Positions 16,166 to 24,611 of a DNA stretch of 64,000 nt are shown here, one piece after another. Below the pieces are notes generated by a model. It searched no databases and was not told where the DNA came from. It saw nothing but the letters and a program-made list of their open reading frames with translations. A program made the position numbers and the translations under genes. Every line of letters begins with the position of its first letter. The stretch's first letter is position 1. Origin of the DNA: Tardiphaga sp051811025 (lineage in GTDB: Bacteria > Pseudomonadota > Alphaproteobacteria > Rhizobiales > Xanthobacteraceae); assembly GCF_051811025.1 (NCBI RefSeq), contig NZ_JBPWQE010000001.1, positions 5,704,001 to 5,768,000 of the forward strand. The letters run 5' to 3'.

Positions 16166-17386
16166 ATGACGGCACAACGAGGCATTGTCATCGGCGGCGG
16201 AGCGTTTGCCGGGCTGGCATTGGCGCTGGCGTTGCGGCAGGGGCTTGGCCCCGATCTGCCGATCATTGTCGCCGATCCCGCGCTGGCGGCGAGGCCGAGC
16301 CGCGATCCGCGTGCCACGGCCATCGTTGCTGCCTGTCGGCGGCTGTTCGATGCTCTCGGTGTCTGGGATGCCGTGGCCGCCGAAAGCCAGCCGATCCTCG
16401 ACATGGTCGTTACTGATTCCAAGCTGGAAGACGCCACTCGTCCGACCTTCCTGACCTTCGGCGGTCATGTGGAGCCGGGCGAGCCATTCGCACATATGGT
16501 CGAGAATCGCCGGCTGATCGACGAACTCGTGATCCGCGCCGAAGCGGCGGGCGTCGACCTGCGTGCGACTGCGGTGACGACGTTCGATTCAAGGGCCGAC
16601 GGTGTCAGCGTCACGCTCGGGGATGGCAGTGTGATCGAGGCTGGCCTGTTGGTCGCCGCCGATGGCGCGCGCTCCAAGCTGCGTGAGCGCGCGGGTATTG
16701 CGACCCATGGCTGGGACTATGACCAGTCCGGCATCGTCGTCACCGTCGGCCATGAGCGCGATCATGACGGACGTGCCGAAGAACACTTCCTGCCCGCCGG
16801 GCCGTTCGCAATTCTGCCTTTGACTGGCAAGCGTTCGTCGCTGGTGTGGACCGAGAAGCGCGCGGAAGCCGCACGCATCGTCGCGTTGCCGGACGATGAA
16901 TTCCATGCCGAGCTTGAGCAGCGCTTCGGCCTGCACCTCGGCGAGGTCAAAGCACTCGACAAGCCGCGCGCCTTTCCGCTCGGCTACTTCGTCGCGCGCT
17001 CCTTCATCGGCGAACGGCTGGCGCTGATCGGCGATGCCGCGCATGTGATCCATCCGATCGCGGGGCAGGGACTCAATATGGGTCTCAAGGACGTCGCGGC
17101 CTTGGCAGAGACCATCGTCGATGCTGCACGGCTTGGGATGGATTTCGGGCAGAGCGATGTGCTTGAGCGCTACCAGCGCTGGCGCCGCTTCGACACCATG
17201 ACGATGGGTGTCGCCACCAATGTGCTGAACGTCCTGTTCTCGAACGACCTGCCCTTCGTGCGCAGCATCCGCGACATTGGTCTCGGTATCGTCGATCGGC
17301 TGCCACCGTTGAAGGGCGCGTTCATCAAGCAGGCTGCGGGATTGTCGGGGGAAGTGCCGCGGCTGTTGAAGGGCGAGGCGCTATAG
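16166..17386 (+). CDS. UbiH/UbiF/COQ6-family FAD monooxygenase (ubiquinone biosynthesis)
   Basis: A 406-residue flavoprotein hydroxylase. The FAD-binding GxGxxG variant is IVIGGGAFAGLALALAL at the start, followed by the DG motif in LLVAADGARSKLRERAGI and the GD motif in LALIGDAAHVIHPIAGQGLNMGLKD. This set is typical of ring hydroxylases of ubiquinone synthesis. Which ring position is modified cannot be read from the sequence. The ATG at 16166 sits after GAGAACGG and starts at the Rossmann strand, so the longer form from 16073 is not favoured. Convergent with the LysR gene, with 8 bases between stops. Confidence 0.9.
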   Translation: MTAQRGIVIGGGAFAGLALALALRQGLGPDLPIIVADPALAARPSRDPRATAIVAACRRLFDALGVWDAVAAESQPILDMVVTDSKLEDATRPTFLTFGGHVEPGEPFAHMVENRRLIDELVIRAEAAGVDLRATAVTTFDSRADGVSVTLGDGSVIEAGLLVAADGARSKLRERAGIATHGWDYDQSGIVVTVGHERDHDGRAEEHFLPAGPFAILPLTGKRSSLVWTEKRAEAARIVALPDDEFHAELEQRFGLHLGEVKALDKPRAFPLGYFVARSFIGERLALIGDAAHVIHPIAGQGLNMGLKDVAALAETIVDAARLGMDFGQSDVLERYQRWRRFDTMTMGVATNVLNVLFSNDLPFVRSIRDIGLGIVDRLPPLKGAFIKQAAGLSGEVPRLLKGEAL

Positions 17387-17394
17387 TCAGCACG

Positions 17395-18336
17395 TCATGC
17401 GGTTACGTCGCTCAACGTGGATGGTTTCTGATTCTTCTCGCCTTCGAACAGCGAGCGCTCGCGGATCAATCCTTCGCCGACGAGATCGAAGAAGGCCCTG
17501 ACGCGCGCCGTATTCTTCAAATCCGCATGAGTCACGATCCAGAGTTCACCCTCGAGTTCCTTGAGGGGCTCAGATAGTGCTCTTGCCACCCCGGTGTCGT
17601 GATCTGCGAGATAGCATGGCATCAGCGCGAGCCCGATGCCGGCTTTCGCTGCGACGAGCTGGTTGACCAGACTGTTTGTCCGATAGACGAAGGCATTCGA
17701 TGGCGCGGCGCGTGACAGCCAGTCGGCAGCCCCGATGCCTGATGTTGTTTCCTCCCAGCCGATCAAGGAATGGCGATCGATCTCGGATGGATTCGATAAC
17801 GGGCCGCCAATTGCCTCGAGATAGGCAGGGGCGGCATAGAGCCCCCACGCGATGGCCGACAGTCTACGTCCCCAAAGATCGCCTTCCTTCGGACGGATAG
17901 GGCGCAATGCGATGTCGGCTTCGCGGCGCGACAGGCTCAGCACGCGGTTGTCGATCACCAACTCCACGACGATGCGGGGGTGAGCCTGCTGGAACGTGGC
18001 GAGAAGCGGCGTCAGCCGGCTATAGGCCAGCGTTTCGGACGACGTGACCGTCAGGCGGCCGGACAGACGATGATCGCGGCCGGATATGTCACGATCAAGC
18101 GCCAGCGCCTCGTCTTCCATGCGCTCCGCGCCGGCAGCCATCCGCGCACCGGCTTCGGTCGCTTGGTAGGCGCCGCCTGGAAGCCGTTCGAATAGTCGCA
18201 CGCCAAGCTTGTCCTCCAACGCTTTCAGGCGGCGGAAGGCCGTGGAGTGATCGACTCCGAGTGTTATCGCCGCCGCTGTCAGACTGCCCGCGCGTTGGAT
18301 GGCGAGCGCCAGCCGAAGTTCGTTCCAATCATCCAT
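17395..18336 (-). CDS. LysR-family transcriptional regulator
   Basis: A 313-residue LysR-type regulator. The helix-turn-helix is in MDDWNELRLALAIQRAGSLTAAA and STAFRRLKALEDKLGVRLFERLP, with the effector-binding fold after about 95. A start at 18372 would add 12 residues before the usual Met-Asp-Asp-Trp start, so 18336 is preferred. It is divergent from the GST-GST-SMR cluster, and an 18-base palindrome with a T-N11-A match lies between them at 18361-18378, so it probably controls that cluster. The inducer is unknown. Confidence 0.9.
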   Translation of the reverse strand: MDDWNELRLALAIQRAGSLTAAAITLGVDHSTAFRRLKALEDKLGVRLFERLPGGAYQATEAGARMAAGAERMEDEALALDRDISGRDHRLSGRLTVTSSETLAYSRLTPLLATFQQAHPRIVVELVIDNRVLSLSRREADIALRPIRPKEGDLWGRRLSAIAWGLYAAPAYLEAIGGPLSNPSEIDRHSLIGWEETTSGIGAADWLSRAAPSNAFVYRTNSLVNQLVAAKAGIGLALMPCYLADHDTGVARALSEPLKELEGELWIVTHADLKNTARVRAFFDLVGEGLIRERSLFEGEKNQKPSTLSDVTA

Positions 18337-18360
18337 GTTGACGAAGATAGCAGTGTGCTT

Positions 18361-18378
18361 GCTTGCAGTCACGCAAGC
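18361..18378. promoter_or_regulatory. Candidate LysR operator
   Basis: GCTTGC-AGTCAC-GCAAGC is a perfect 6-6-6 inverted repeat containing a T-N11-A core, 25 bases before the LysR start and about 80-100 before the first GST start. Its position in a divergent LysR/target space is typical for LysR binding. Confidence 0.5.
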
Positions 18379-18474
18379 GTCGCTGGCGAAATGCCAATGG
18401 GACTTGCGTCTGCGCGGACGCTACCTTGCTGGTGCAATAGCGACACCACGACGGACGCGATGAAAGATCCAGCC

Positions 18475-19101
18475 ATGAAACTCTATTACGCCACCGGTAC
18501 CTGCTCGCTCTCACCTCACATTGTTGCGAACGAAGCCGGTATTCCGCTTGAACTCGTGCGGGTGGATATCCGGAAGTCGCCCCATGTCACCGAGGCGGAC
18601 AGCGACTATTCGGCGGTGAACCCTAACGGCTACGTGCCGGCGCTAGCGCTTGATGATGGGACAGTGCTGACCGAGGGCACCGCGATCGTTCAATACCTTG
18701 CGGACCTCAAACCCGAGAGCAGGTTGGCGCCACCAGCGGGCACACCGCAGCGTGTCGAGCTGCAATCCTGGCTCAACTTCATTGCCACCGAACTCCACAA
18801 GATGTTTAGCCCGTGGCTGTTTCACCCCGAATATGGCGCACAGGCGGGAGATGTTGCACGCGCAAAGATCGCAGAGCGGCTGGCGTCGGTCGAACGCCAT
18901 CTGGCAGCGGGCAGGCTGTTCCTGCTCGGAGAAAGCTTCACGGCGGCCGACGCCTATCTGTTCACGATCGTCGGGTGGTCCAACTTCGCCAAGGTGGATC
19001 TGTCCAACTTTCCGCATCTGCGCGACTTCATGGCCCGCGTCGAGGCGCGGCCCGCCGTGCAGCAGACGATGCGCGCCGAGAGAATAAAGGTGAGCGCATG
19101 A
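18475..19101 (+). CDS. Glutathione S-transferase (beta/GstA-like)
   Basis: A 208-residue cytosolic GST. The N-terminal thioredoxin-like half begins MKLYYATGTCSLSPHIVANEAG, with Cys-Ser of the beta-class active site, and NPNGYVPALALDDG and LTEGTAIVQYLAD bind glutathione. The helical half follows from about 85 (SFTAADAYLFTIVGW). Glutathione conjugation of electrophiles is the expected activity; the substrate is unknown. An ATG at 18460 is an alternative start, five codons earlier. It is the first gene of a GST-GST-SMR set transcribed away from LysR. Confidence 0.92.
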   Translation: MKLYYATGTCSLSPHIVANEAGIPLELVRVDIRKSPHVTEADSDYSAVNPNGYVPALALDDGTVLTEGTAIVQYLADLKPESRLAPPAGTPQRVELQSWLNFIATELHKMFSPWLFHPEYGAQAGDVARAKIAERLASVERHLAAGRLFLLGESFTAADAYLFTIVGWSNFAKVDLSNFPHLRDFMARVEARPAVQQTMRAERIKVSA

Positions 19102-19116
19102 CCATGGATCAGCCAG

Positions 19117-19776
19117 ATGCGCCATCATCTCTGCCCTTACGTGCAGCGAGCGGCCATCGTGCTTGCCGAAAAGGTTGTCCGTTTCGAGCGGTGCTATATC
19201 GATCTCGCGCACAAGCCGGATTGGTTTCACGAAATCTCACCGCTGGGCAAGGTTCCGCTTCTGCTTGTCCGGCGCGACGGCAACGACACCGCCGTTCTCT
19301 TCGAGAGCGCGGTGATCTGCGAATATCTCGAAGAGACGCAGACAGGCGTGCGGCTCCACCCATCCGATCCGCTCGAACGAGCCAGGCACCGTGGCTGGAT
19401 CGAGTTCGGCTCGTCGATCCTCGCCGATCTGTGGGGATTCGAGACGGCCACCGAAGCGAACAGCTACGAAGCGAAGCGGAAGATGCTGGCCGGAAAATTC
19501 GGTCGCATCGAGGACGTGCTAACCGCAGCGCCATTTTTTGCGGGGCGGCACTTCAGTATGGTCGATGCGGTTTACGCGCCGATCTTTCGCTACTTCGATG
19601 TGTTCGATACCATCGCTGACACGGAAGTCTTCGCCCAAACACCCAAGGTTCGGGCATGGCGGGCAGCGTTACGCGGGCGTCCGAGCGTAGCGAACGCCGT
19701 CACGGCCGACTACGCCGACCGGCTGCGTGCATTCCTCGCTGAACGGGACGCTCATCTTCTCAAGATCGCAGCATGA
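19117..19776 (+). CDS. Second glutathione S-transferase, N-terminus possibly frameshifted
   Basis: A 219-residue GST of the omega/zeta-like type: HLCPYVQRAAIVLAEK with the active-site Cys, SPLGKVPLLLV and LFESAVICEYLEE, and helical domain FSMVDAVYAPIFRYFDVF. From ATG 19117 the first beta strand expected before HLCPYVQ is missing. A better start, ATG 19098, overlaps the stop of the first GST as ATGA and is preceded by AAGGTGAG, but it is one base out of frame with this body. Either translation really starts at 19117 or there is a single-base change near 19100-19116. Adjacent to the first GST and the SMR pump. Confidence 0.85.
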   Translation: MRHHLCPYVQRAAIVLAEKVVRFERCYIDLAHKPDWFHEISPLGKVPLLLVRRDGNDTAVLFESAVICEYLEETQTGVRLHPSDPLERARHRGWIEFGSSILADLWGFETATEANSYEAKRKMLAGKFGRIEDVLTAAPFFAGRHFSMVDAVYAPIFRYFDVFDTIADTEVFAQTPKVRAWRAALRGRPSVANAVTADYADRLRAFLAERDAHLLKIAA

Positions 19777-19783
19777 GGAAGCC

Positions 19784-20113
19784 ATGAGCCAGGGTGTCGC
19801 ATGGCTGCTGCTGATCGTGGCCGGGCTTCTGGATGTGGGGTGGGCGATCTCGATGAAATATGCGGCGGGTTACACCCGGCCGGGCTGGACCATCCTGTCG
19901 CTGATTTTCCTCGCCGCGTTCGTCTATCTGCTCGGTCGGGTTCTGGAGGTTTTGCCGGTGGGATCCGCCTACGCGGTATGGGTCGGGATTGGTGCAGCCG
20001 GCACGGTCCTGTTCGGAAGCGTGCTGTTTGGCGAGTCGATGAGTCTGCTGCGTGGCGGTGGGGTCGCGCTCATCGTAGCGGGCATCGTCGCCCTGAGATT
20101 TGCGCCGGCATGA
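19784..20113 (+). CDS. Small multidrug resistance (SMR) transporter, Gdx/SugE-like
   Basis: A 109-residue four-helix membrane protein. The first helix is GVAWLLLIVAGLLDVGWAIS, and LPVGSAYAVWVGIGAAGTVLF plus LFGESMSL is the Gdx/SugE signature rather than that of EmrE, so guanidinium or quaternary-ammonium export is likely. The central Glu that binds protons and substrate in the family (usual GLLEVVWA) is Asp here, D17, encoded by GAT. Start chosen at 19784, 7 bases after the GST stop, giving the standard N-terminus. It is the last gene of the GST-GST-SMR set, convergent with the Trm112-like gene. Confidence 0.9.
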   Translation: MSQGVAWLLLIVAGLLDVGWAISMKYAAGYTRPGWTILSLIFLAAFVYLLGRVLEVLPVGSAYAVWVGIGAAGTVLFGSVLFGESMSLLRGGGVALIVAGIVALRFAPA

Positions 20114-20130
20114 GCCGCTACATCAGAAAT

Positions 20131-20331
20131 TCAGTCGATCTTCCGCGCTTCTTCCGGCAGCATGATCGGAATGCCATCACGGATTGGATAAGCAAGCTTG
20201 GCCTGGCGCGAGATCAGCTCCTGGCGGGCCGCATCGAATTCGAGTTGCCCCTTGGTCAGCGGGCACACCAGAATCTCGAGCAGCTTGGCGTCGACGGTGC
20301 TTTCGGCGCGCTCGATTGGCGGTGTGGTCAT
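20131..20331 (-). CDS. Trm112/YcaR-family small protein
   Basis: A 66-residue Trm112-like (UPF0434) protein: LLEILVCPLTKGQLEFD, then LAYPIRDGIPIMLPEEAR. It resembles the zinc-ribbon-like fold of eukaryotic Trm112, but has only one of the Cys residues. Members are thought to activate partner methyltransferases in eukaryotes; the bacterial role is not settled. It follows the LON-domain gene on the same strand 47 bases downstream, so co-transcription is likely. Confidence 0.85.
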   Translation of the reverse strand: MTTPPIERAESTVDAKLLEILVCPLTKGQLEFDAARQELISRQAKLAYPIRDGIPIMLPEEARKID

Positions 20332-20378
20332 GGGTGCGCTCCGGTGATGCGGTCGTGGATCATGGTTATTTATCAGAA

Positions 20379-21053
20379 TTACTGCAGCGGTGGGTCGCCG
20401 CTGGTGCGCTTCTTGGCCAGATCCATTTCAGTGACAGCGATCAGGATCTCGGCGCGGGTCTTGAGATCGGGCGCTTCGAGCATCGCCTGCTTCTCGGGCG
20501 GACCATAGGGCGACATCATCGCCAGCGCATTCACCAGGGCCTCGTTGGGGGCCTTGTCGATGCCTTCCCAATCCACTTTCAGGTTGTTGGCCTTGAGGAA
20601 GTCGTTGAGCACCGCGAGCAGCGCGGTCCGATCCACATCATCTTCGCCTTTGCGTGCGGTAAAATCGTCGATGAAGGGGAAGTAGTCGACCTTGCACTGC
20701 CGGTACGCGGTCAGCACCGAGAGTTCCTGCACCACCTCGAAACGGGAAACGCCGGTCAGTTCGAGGATGTAGCGGCCGTCACCGGATTCGGCGAGCTGGG
20801 TGATGCGCCCGACACAGCCGACTTTGAACAGTGCCGGCCTGGCCTCATCGGGCGAATGCGCCGCGTCGGGCTGGATCATGCCAATCAGCCGGTGCCCGTC
20901 GCGAAGCGAATCGTCGATCATCGCCAGATAACGCTGCTCGAAAATGTTCAGCGGCATCTGGCCACGCGGCAGGAGCAGTGCACCCGGTAACGGAAAGACC
21001 GGGATCACCTCGGGAAGTTCGGCAGGCCCGCGATAGTCGGCATTGATGGGCAT
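20379..21053 (-). CDS. LON peptidase substrate-binding-domain protein
   Basis: A 224-residue protein made only of the LON N-terminal (LAN/PUA-like) domain: EVIPVFPLPGALLLPRGQMPLNIFEQRYLAM, then GCVGRITQLAESGDGRYILELTGVSRFEV. The ATPase and protease domains of Lon are missing, as in other stand-alone family members. The biochemical role is not established. It lies 30 bases after the YbbN gene on the same strand, an arrangement seen in many alphaproteobacteria, which hints at a link to protein quality control. Confidence 0.9.
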   Translation of the reverse strand: MPINADYRGPAELPEVIPVFPLPGALLLPRGQMPLNIFEQRYLAMIDDSLRDGHRLIGMIQPDAAHSPDEARPALFKVGCVGRITQLAESGDGRYILELTGVSRFEVVQELSVLTAYRQCKVDYFPFIDDFTARKGEDDVDRTALLAVLNDFLKANNLKVDWEGIDKAPNEALVNALAMMSPYGPPEKQAMLEAPDLKTRAEILIAVTEMDLAKKRTSGDPPLQ

Positions 21054-21083
21054 GTCCGGTTCCGATTCGTCACGCGAGGAGAA

Positions 21084-22022
21084 TTACGAGAACAGGATAG
21101 TCGATAACCGCCTGCGACCGTCAACGGTGGCCTCATCCGTCGGTCCCCAGGCGTCGAAGAGCTGGATCAATTGCTTGCGGGCGCCGTCGTCGTCCCATTT
21201 GCGGTCACGCTTGACGATTTCGAGCAGATGACCGGTGGCCTCGCTGCGCTGGTTGCCGGCATTGAGCGCGATCGCAAGGTCGAAGCGGGCTTGATGGTCG
21301 AGCGGATTCGCCGCGACCTTCTGTTCCAGTTCGGTGACCGGACCGAGCGCGCTGGCCTGTTCGACCAGGTCGATCTTGGCCTGCACGGCCTTGACCGCAG
21401 CGTCCTCACGCTTCGCGACCGGGACGAGCTCAAGCGTCTGCTTGGCCTGCTCAATGGCGCCGGTCTCGACGTAACAGCGGGCAAGACCAGCAATGGCGGC
21501 GATATTGCCGGCGTCGGCGGCAATCACCTCGCCATAGATCGAGGCGGCGGTCGCCGGATCGCCCTCAGCCAGAATCGCTTCAGCTTCCTGAAGCAACTCT
21601 GCTGCCGTCGGCTCGGCCCCAGGCATGCCGGCTGTCAGCTTGTCGATGAACGCGTTGACCTGGCTCTCCGGAACCGCACCCATGAAGCCATCGGCCGGCT
21701 GGCCGTTGACGAAGGCAATCACGGCCGGGATCGACTGGATGCCCATCTGGCCGGGAATCTCCGGATTCTCGTCGATGTTCATCTTGACCAGCTTCACCTT
21801 GCCCTTGGCGGCGGTCACGGCTTTCTCGATGACAGGAGTCAGCTGGCGGCACGGACCACACCAAGGCGCCCAGAAGTCGATCAGGACCGGCTGGCGCTTG
21901 GATTCCTCGATGACGTCCTGCACGAAGGTGCGGGTGGTCGTGTCCTTGATGAGAGCGGTTGCTGCCTGCGGCGTCGAACCTGCCTGCGGCGCCTGTGCGC
22001 CGCCCTGATCCATGATGGTCAC
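21084..22022 (-). CDS. YbbN/CnoX-type thioredoxin-TPR co-chaperone
   Basis: A 312-residue cytosolic protein with a thioredoxin domain at about 25-135 and TPR-like helices after about 140. The redox motif is intact, FWAPWCGPCRQLTP, with the thioredoxin cis-Pro in IQSIPAVIAF. Family members hold chlorine-damaged proteins and pass them to DnaK or GroEL; having both cysteines suggests thiol-disulfide activity too, unlike E. coli YbbN (SxxC). The start at 22022 or the Met three codons later are both possible. It leads the ybbN-LON-Trm112 group. Confidence 0.9.
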   Translation of the reverse strand: MTIMDQGGAQAPQAGSTPQAATALIKDTTTRTFVQDVIEESKRQPVLIDFWAPWCGPCRQLTPVIEKAVTAAKGKVKLVKMNIDENPEIPGQMGIQSIPAVIAFVNGQPADGFMGAVPESQVNAFIDKLTAGMPGAEPTAAELLQEAEAILAEGDPATAASIYGEVIAADAGNIAAIAGLARCYVETGAIEQAKQTLELVPVAKREDAAVKAVQAKIDLVEQASALGPVTELEQKVAANPLDHQARFDLAIALNAGNQRSEATGHLLEIVKRDRKWDDDGARKQLIQLFDAWGPTDEATVDGRRRLSTILFS

Positions 22023-22320
22023 GTGAACCTCGCTCGATGTCTGAAAAATTTGGCTGCTTCTAGCATGGCCTGAGCGATTAAATGGCGTTCGTGACAGTAA
22101 TTTGCAATCCGGTGAAATAGGTCCGGCAGGGGCCGTTTCGACCCGAGAGGCGACATTTGGCTGTTTTGACCCATTTTCTGGGCGGAATCAGGCTCAAAGG
22201 GCCATAAACCGCGATTAACTCGTCGCGATCCGAGATGCAGTCTAACTGTTGCATTCGCCACCGGCATTTGGCATAGGTCTGCGCGTCGGCGGCGAGCAAT
22301 CGCCGCCTGTCTTCTCGGAT

Positions 22321-22395
<75 letters not shown>

Positions 22396-22434
22396 GAATT
22401 TTCCTGGTTTTTTGGCATCAGTTTTATCGATCGC

Positions 22435-22454
22435 AGGCCGCCGTCAGGCGGCCT
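22435..22454 (+). terminator. Terminator after tRNA-Gly
   Basis: AGGCCGCC and GGCGGCCT form a perfect 8-pair stem with a GTCA loop, followed by TGTCGTTT, about 40 bases past the tRNA end. Confidence 0.65.
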
Positions 22455-22555
22455 TGTCGTTTGTAATCCGCAGGCACGCAGATCCGCCCCGCATCGCTTG
22501 AAATCATCGGGCGTTGGGCAGACAATCCACGGGCGAAGCGGGTACGAGACTGACG

Positions 22556-23005
22556 ATGCCGTCGACCACTGATTCCAACCTGGAAATTGCCAAGCGTGCC
22601 AATGACGAGGCGCGGGCGGATTTTGCGACCTGGGTGATGATGGCGAAGCTGAAAAGCCTCGACGCGCTGCCGCAGGAAGCCCAGACATTCTATGCGGGCT
22701 ATCTCGCGCTGCTGGCGCGTGGCAAACAATCCGAGCCAGCCGCGGCCGAAGCCACCATCCAGACTGTCTACCGCAGCTATTATTCCCGCATGGGCGGCAC
22801 CGGCATCGCGCCCATCATCAAGACGGCTTCGAGATCAAGACCAATGCCCGACGACAACAATAACAACGTCACGCCTTTTCGCCGGATCAAGCCCAACACG
22901 CCACCGCCCCCGCGCGAAAAGAAGAAGCTGCCGGTCGCGCTGATCTTCATCGGGCTGATCTTGCTGGCCGTGGCCTGGCGCTATCTCACCAAGGGCAGCC
23001 TTTAA
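22556..23005 (+). CDS. Hypothetical protein with C-terminal membrane helix
   Basis: A 149-residue protein not recognised as a named family. The N-terminal half is helical and soluble (NLEIAKRANDEARADFATWVMMAKLKSLDALPQEAQ), followed by a Pro- and Asn-rich linker with DNNNN and TPPPP, a basic KKK patch and one hydrophobic helix LPVALIFIGLILLAVAWRYL near the end. This layout is that of a tail-anchored inner-membrane protein facing the cytoplasm. ATG 22556 starts at the Pro-Ser-Thr stretch; an upstream start at 22514 is possible. Follows tRNA-Gly. Confidence 0.75.
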   Translation: MPSTTDSNLEIAKRANDEARADFATWVMMAKLKSLDALPQEAQTFYAGYLALLARGKQSEPAAAEATIQTVYRSYYSRMGGTGIAPIIKTASRSRPMPDDNNNNVTPFRRIKPNTPPPPREKKKLPVALIFIGLILLAVAWRYLTKGSL

Positions 23006-23266
23006 AAAAAAACGTAGCAATGATCGCGCGATGATGCGGTGCGATGCGCCAATTGCATCAGGCTACTGGAACTAACTCTCAAAATTTCTTTTCAAGATGT
23101 CGTCGTGATGGCGACGTCTTTCATTTGCGCGAGCGTTAGTTGCGCTTTTCACTTGCGACATTTGTGCTAGCATCTCACTGTCTGAGAAATCACAGACCAA
23201 TAAAGTTCGTCTCGAACGTTCAATTAAGACATAGCAGCCGCAATAAGCTGCACAGGGAGTGACGCG

Positions 23267-24535
23267 ATGAAATCGATGACTGGTCGATCCGTTGTTGCGT
23301 GCGCCGCCATCCTCGCTACGGCGATCGGCATGGCCTCGCTCAATCAAGCGAGCGCACAGCAGAAGCTCAAGAGCTACAAATCCGATACCAAGGAATTCTG
23401 GACCAATCCGCCGGACGACTGGTTCCTCGGCGACGAGACCGAGGCACAGAAGGGCCTCGCGCCACCGTCAGGTCCGCCGACCGGTGCGTCCGACGCCGAA
23501 CTCGCAGCCATGATAAAGAAGATCAAGCTGCCGCCGGGATTCAAGATCGAGGTCTATGCATCCGGCGTGCTGGCGGCGCGGCAGATGGCCTGGGGCGATA
23601 AAGGCACGCTCTTTGTCGGCTCGTTCGGCCTCGGCAACGTCTATGCGATCACCGACAAGGGCGGCAAGAAAGAGGTCAAGACCGTCATCAAGGGCATGAA
23701 GATGCCGACGGGCATCGCCTTTCAGGACGGTGCGCTCTATGTGATCGATATCAACAAGCTGATCAAATACGAGAATGCCGAGGCAAATATCGACAAGCTC
23801 GGTGACGGCAAGGTGGTCTATGACGACATGCCGTCATTCGCAGCGCATGGCTGGAAGTATCTCGCGCCGGACAAGGACGGCTGGTTCTACGTTCCGTTTG
23901 GACCTCCCTTCAACATCGGCATTCCGCCGACCAGCCTCTCGCAGATCCGCCGTGTCGATCCCAAGACCGGCAATGCCGAAATCGTGGCGCTCGGCGTTCG
24001 CAACAGCGTCGGCGGCGATGTCGATCCCCGCACCGGCAAATACTGGTTCACCGAAAATGCGCGCGACTGGATCAGCGACGATATGCCGAGCGACAAGCTC
24101 AACATGATCTCGAAGCTCGGCGAGCATTTCGGTTATCCGCATTGCCATCAAGGCAACATGCCGGATCCGAAATTCGCCATGGGTCACAAGTGCTCGGAAT
24201 TCACGCCGCCGGTGTTGAATCTCGGCGCCCATGTCGCGCCACTGGGGATGAAGTTCTATACCGGCAACATGTTTCCTGCCGAATACAAGAACAACATCTT
24301 CATTGCCGAGCATGGTTCGTGGAATCGGCACAAGTATCAGGGCGCACGTATCAAGCGTGTGATCGCCGGGCCGGATGGGAAGAACGCCAAGCAGGAGATC
24401 TTCGCCTCTGGCTGGATCGAGGGTGACCAGGGCTATCTCGGCCGTCCTGCCGATATCGTCCTGGCCAAGGACGGATCGCTGCTGATTGCCGACGATTGGG
24501 CAGGCGCGATCTATCGCATCAGCTACGCGAAGTAA
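23267..24535 (+). CDS. Exported PQQ-dependent sugar/sorbosone dehydrogenase-like protein
   Basis: A 422-residue beta-propeller protein with a signal peptide (ACAAILATAIGMASLNQASAQ). Blocks such as LPPGFKIEVYASGVLAARQMAWGD, GVRNSVGGDVDPRTGKYWFTENARDW and FIAEHGSWNRHKYQGARIKRV are those of soluble glucose/sorbosone dehydrogenases (GSDH fold), with the WFTEN and HGSWNR metal and PQQ contacts. It should oxidise a sugar or alcohol in the periplasm and needs a c-type cytochrome acceptor, which is encoded next. The substrate is unknown. The start ATG is preceded by AGGGAGTG. About 260 non-coding bases precede it, with an A9 run after the upstream gene. Confidence 0.88.
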   Translation: MKSMTGRSVVACAAILATAIGMASLNQASAQQKLKSYKSDTKEFWTNPPDDWFLGDETEAQKGLAPPSGPPTGASDAELAAMIKKIKLPPGFKIEVYASGVLAARQMAWGDKGTLFVGSFGLGNVYAITDKGGKKEVKTVIKGMKMPTGIAFQDGALYVIDINKLIKYENAEANIDKLGDGKVVYDDMPSFAAHGWKYLAPDKDGWFYVPFGPPFNIGIPPTSLSQIRRVDPKTGNAEIVALGVRNSVGGDVDPRTGKYWFTENARDWISDDMPSDKLNMISKLGEHFGYPHCHQGNMPDPKFAMGHKCSEFTPPVLNLGAHVAPLGMKFYTGNMFPAEYKNNIFIAEHGSWNRHKYQGARIKRVIAGPDGKNAKQEIFASGWIEGDQGYLGRPADIVLAKDGSLLIADDWAGAIYRISYAK

Positions 24536-24549
24536 GTCGCGAATTGCGT

Positions 24550-24584
24550 GAGGCTGGAGTTGCGTCATCCGCAGCTCCAGCCTC
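24550..24584 (+). terminator. Strong hairpin between dehydrogenase and cytochrome genes
   Basis: GAGGCTGGAG and CTCCAGCCTC make a perfect 10-pair stem that continues through a T-G pair and TGCG/CGCA to a TCATC loop, about 15 pairs in total. No T-run follows. It could terminate, attenuate, or stabilise the upstream mRNA and reduce cytochrome expression relative to the dehydrogenase. Confidence 0.65.
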
Positions 24585-24611
24585 ATGTATTCTGGAATGG
24601 GAATGTGGCTC

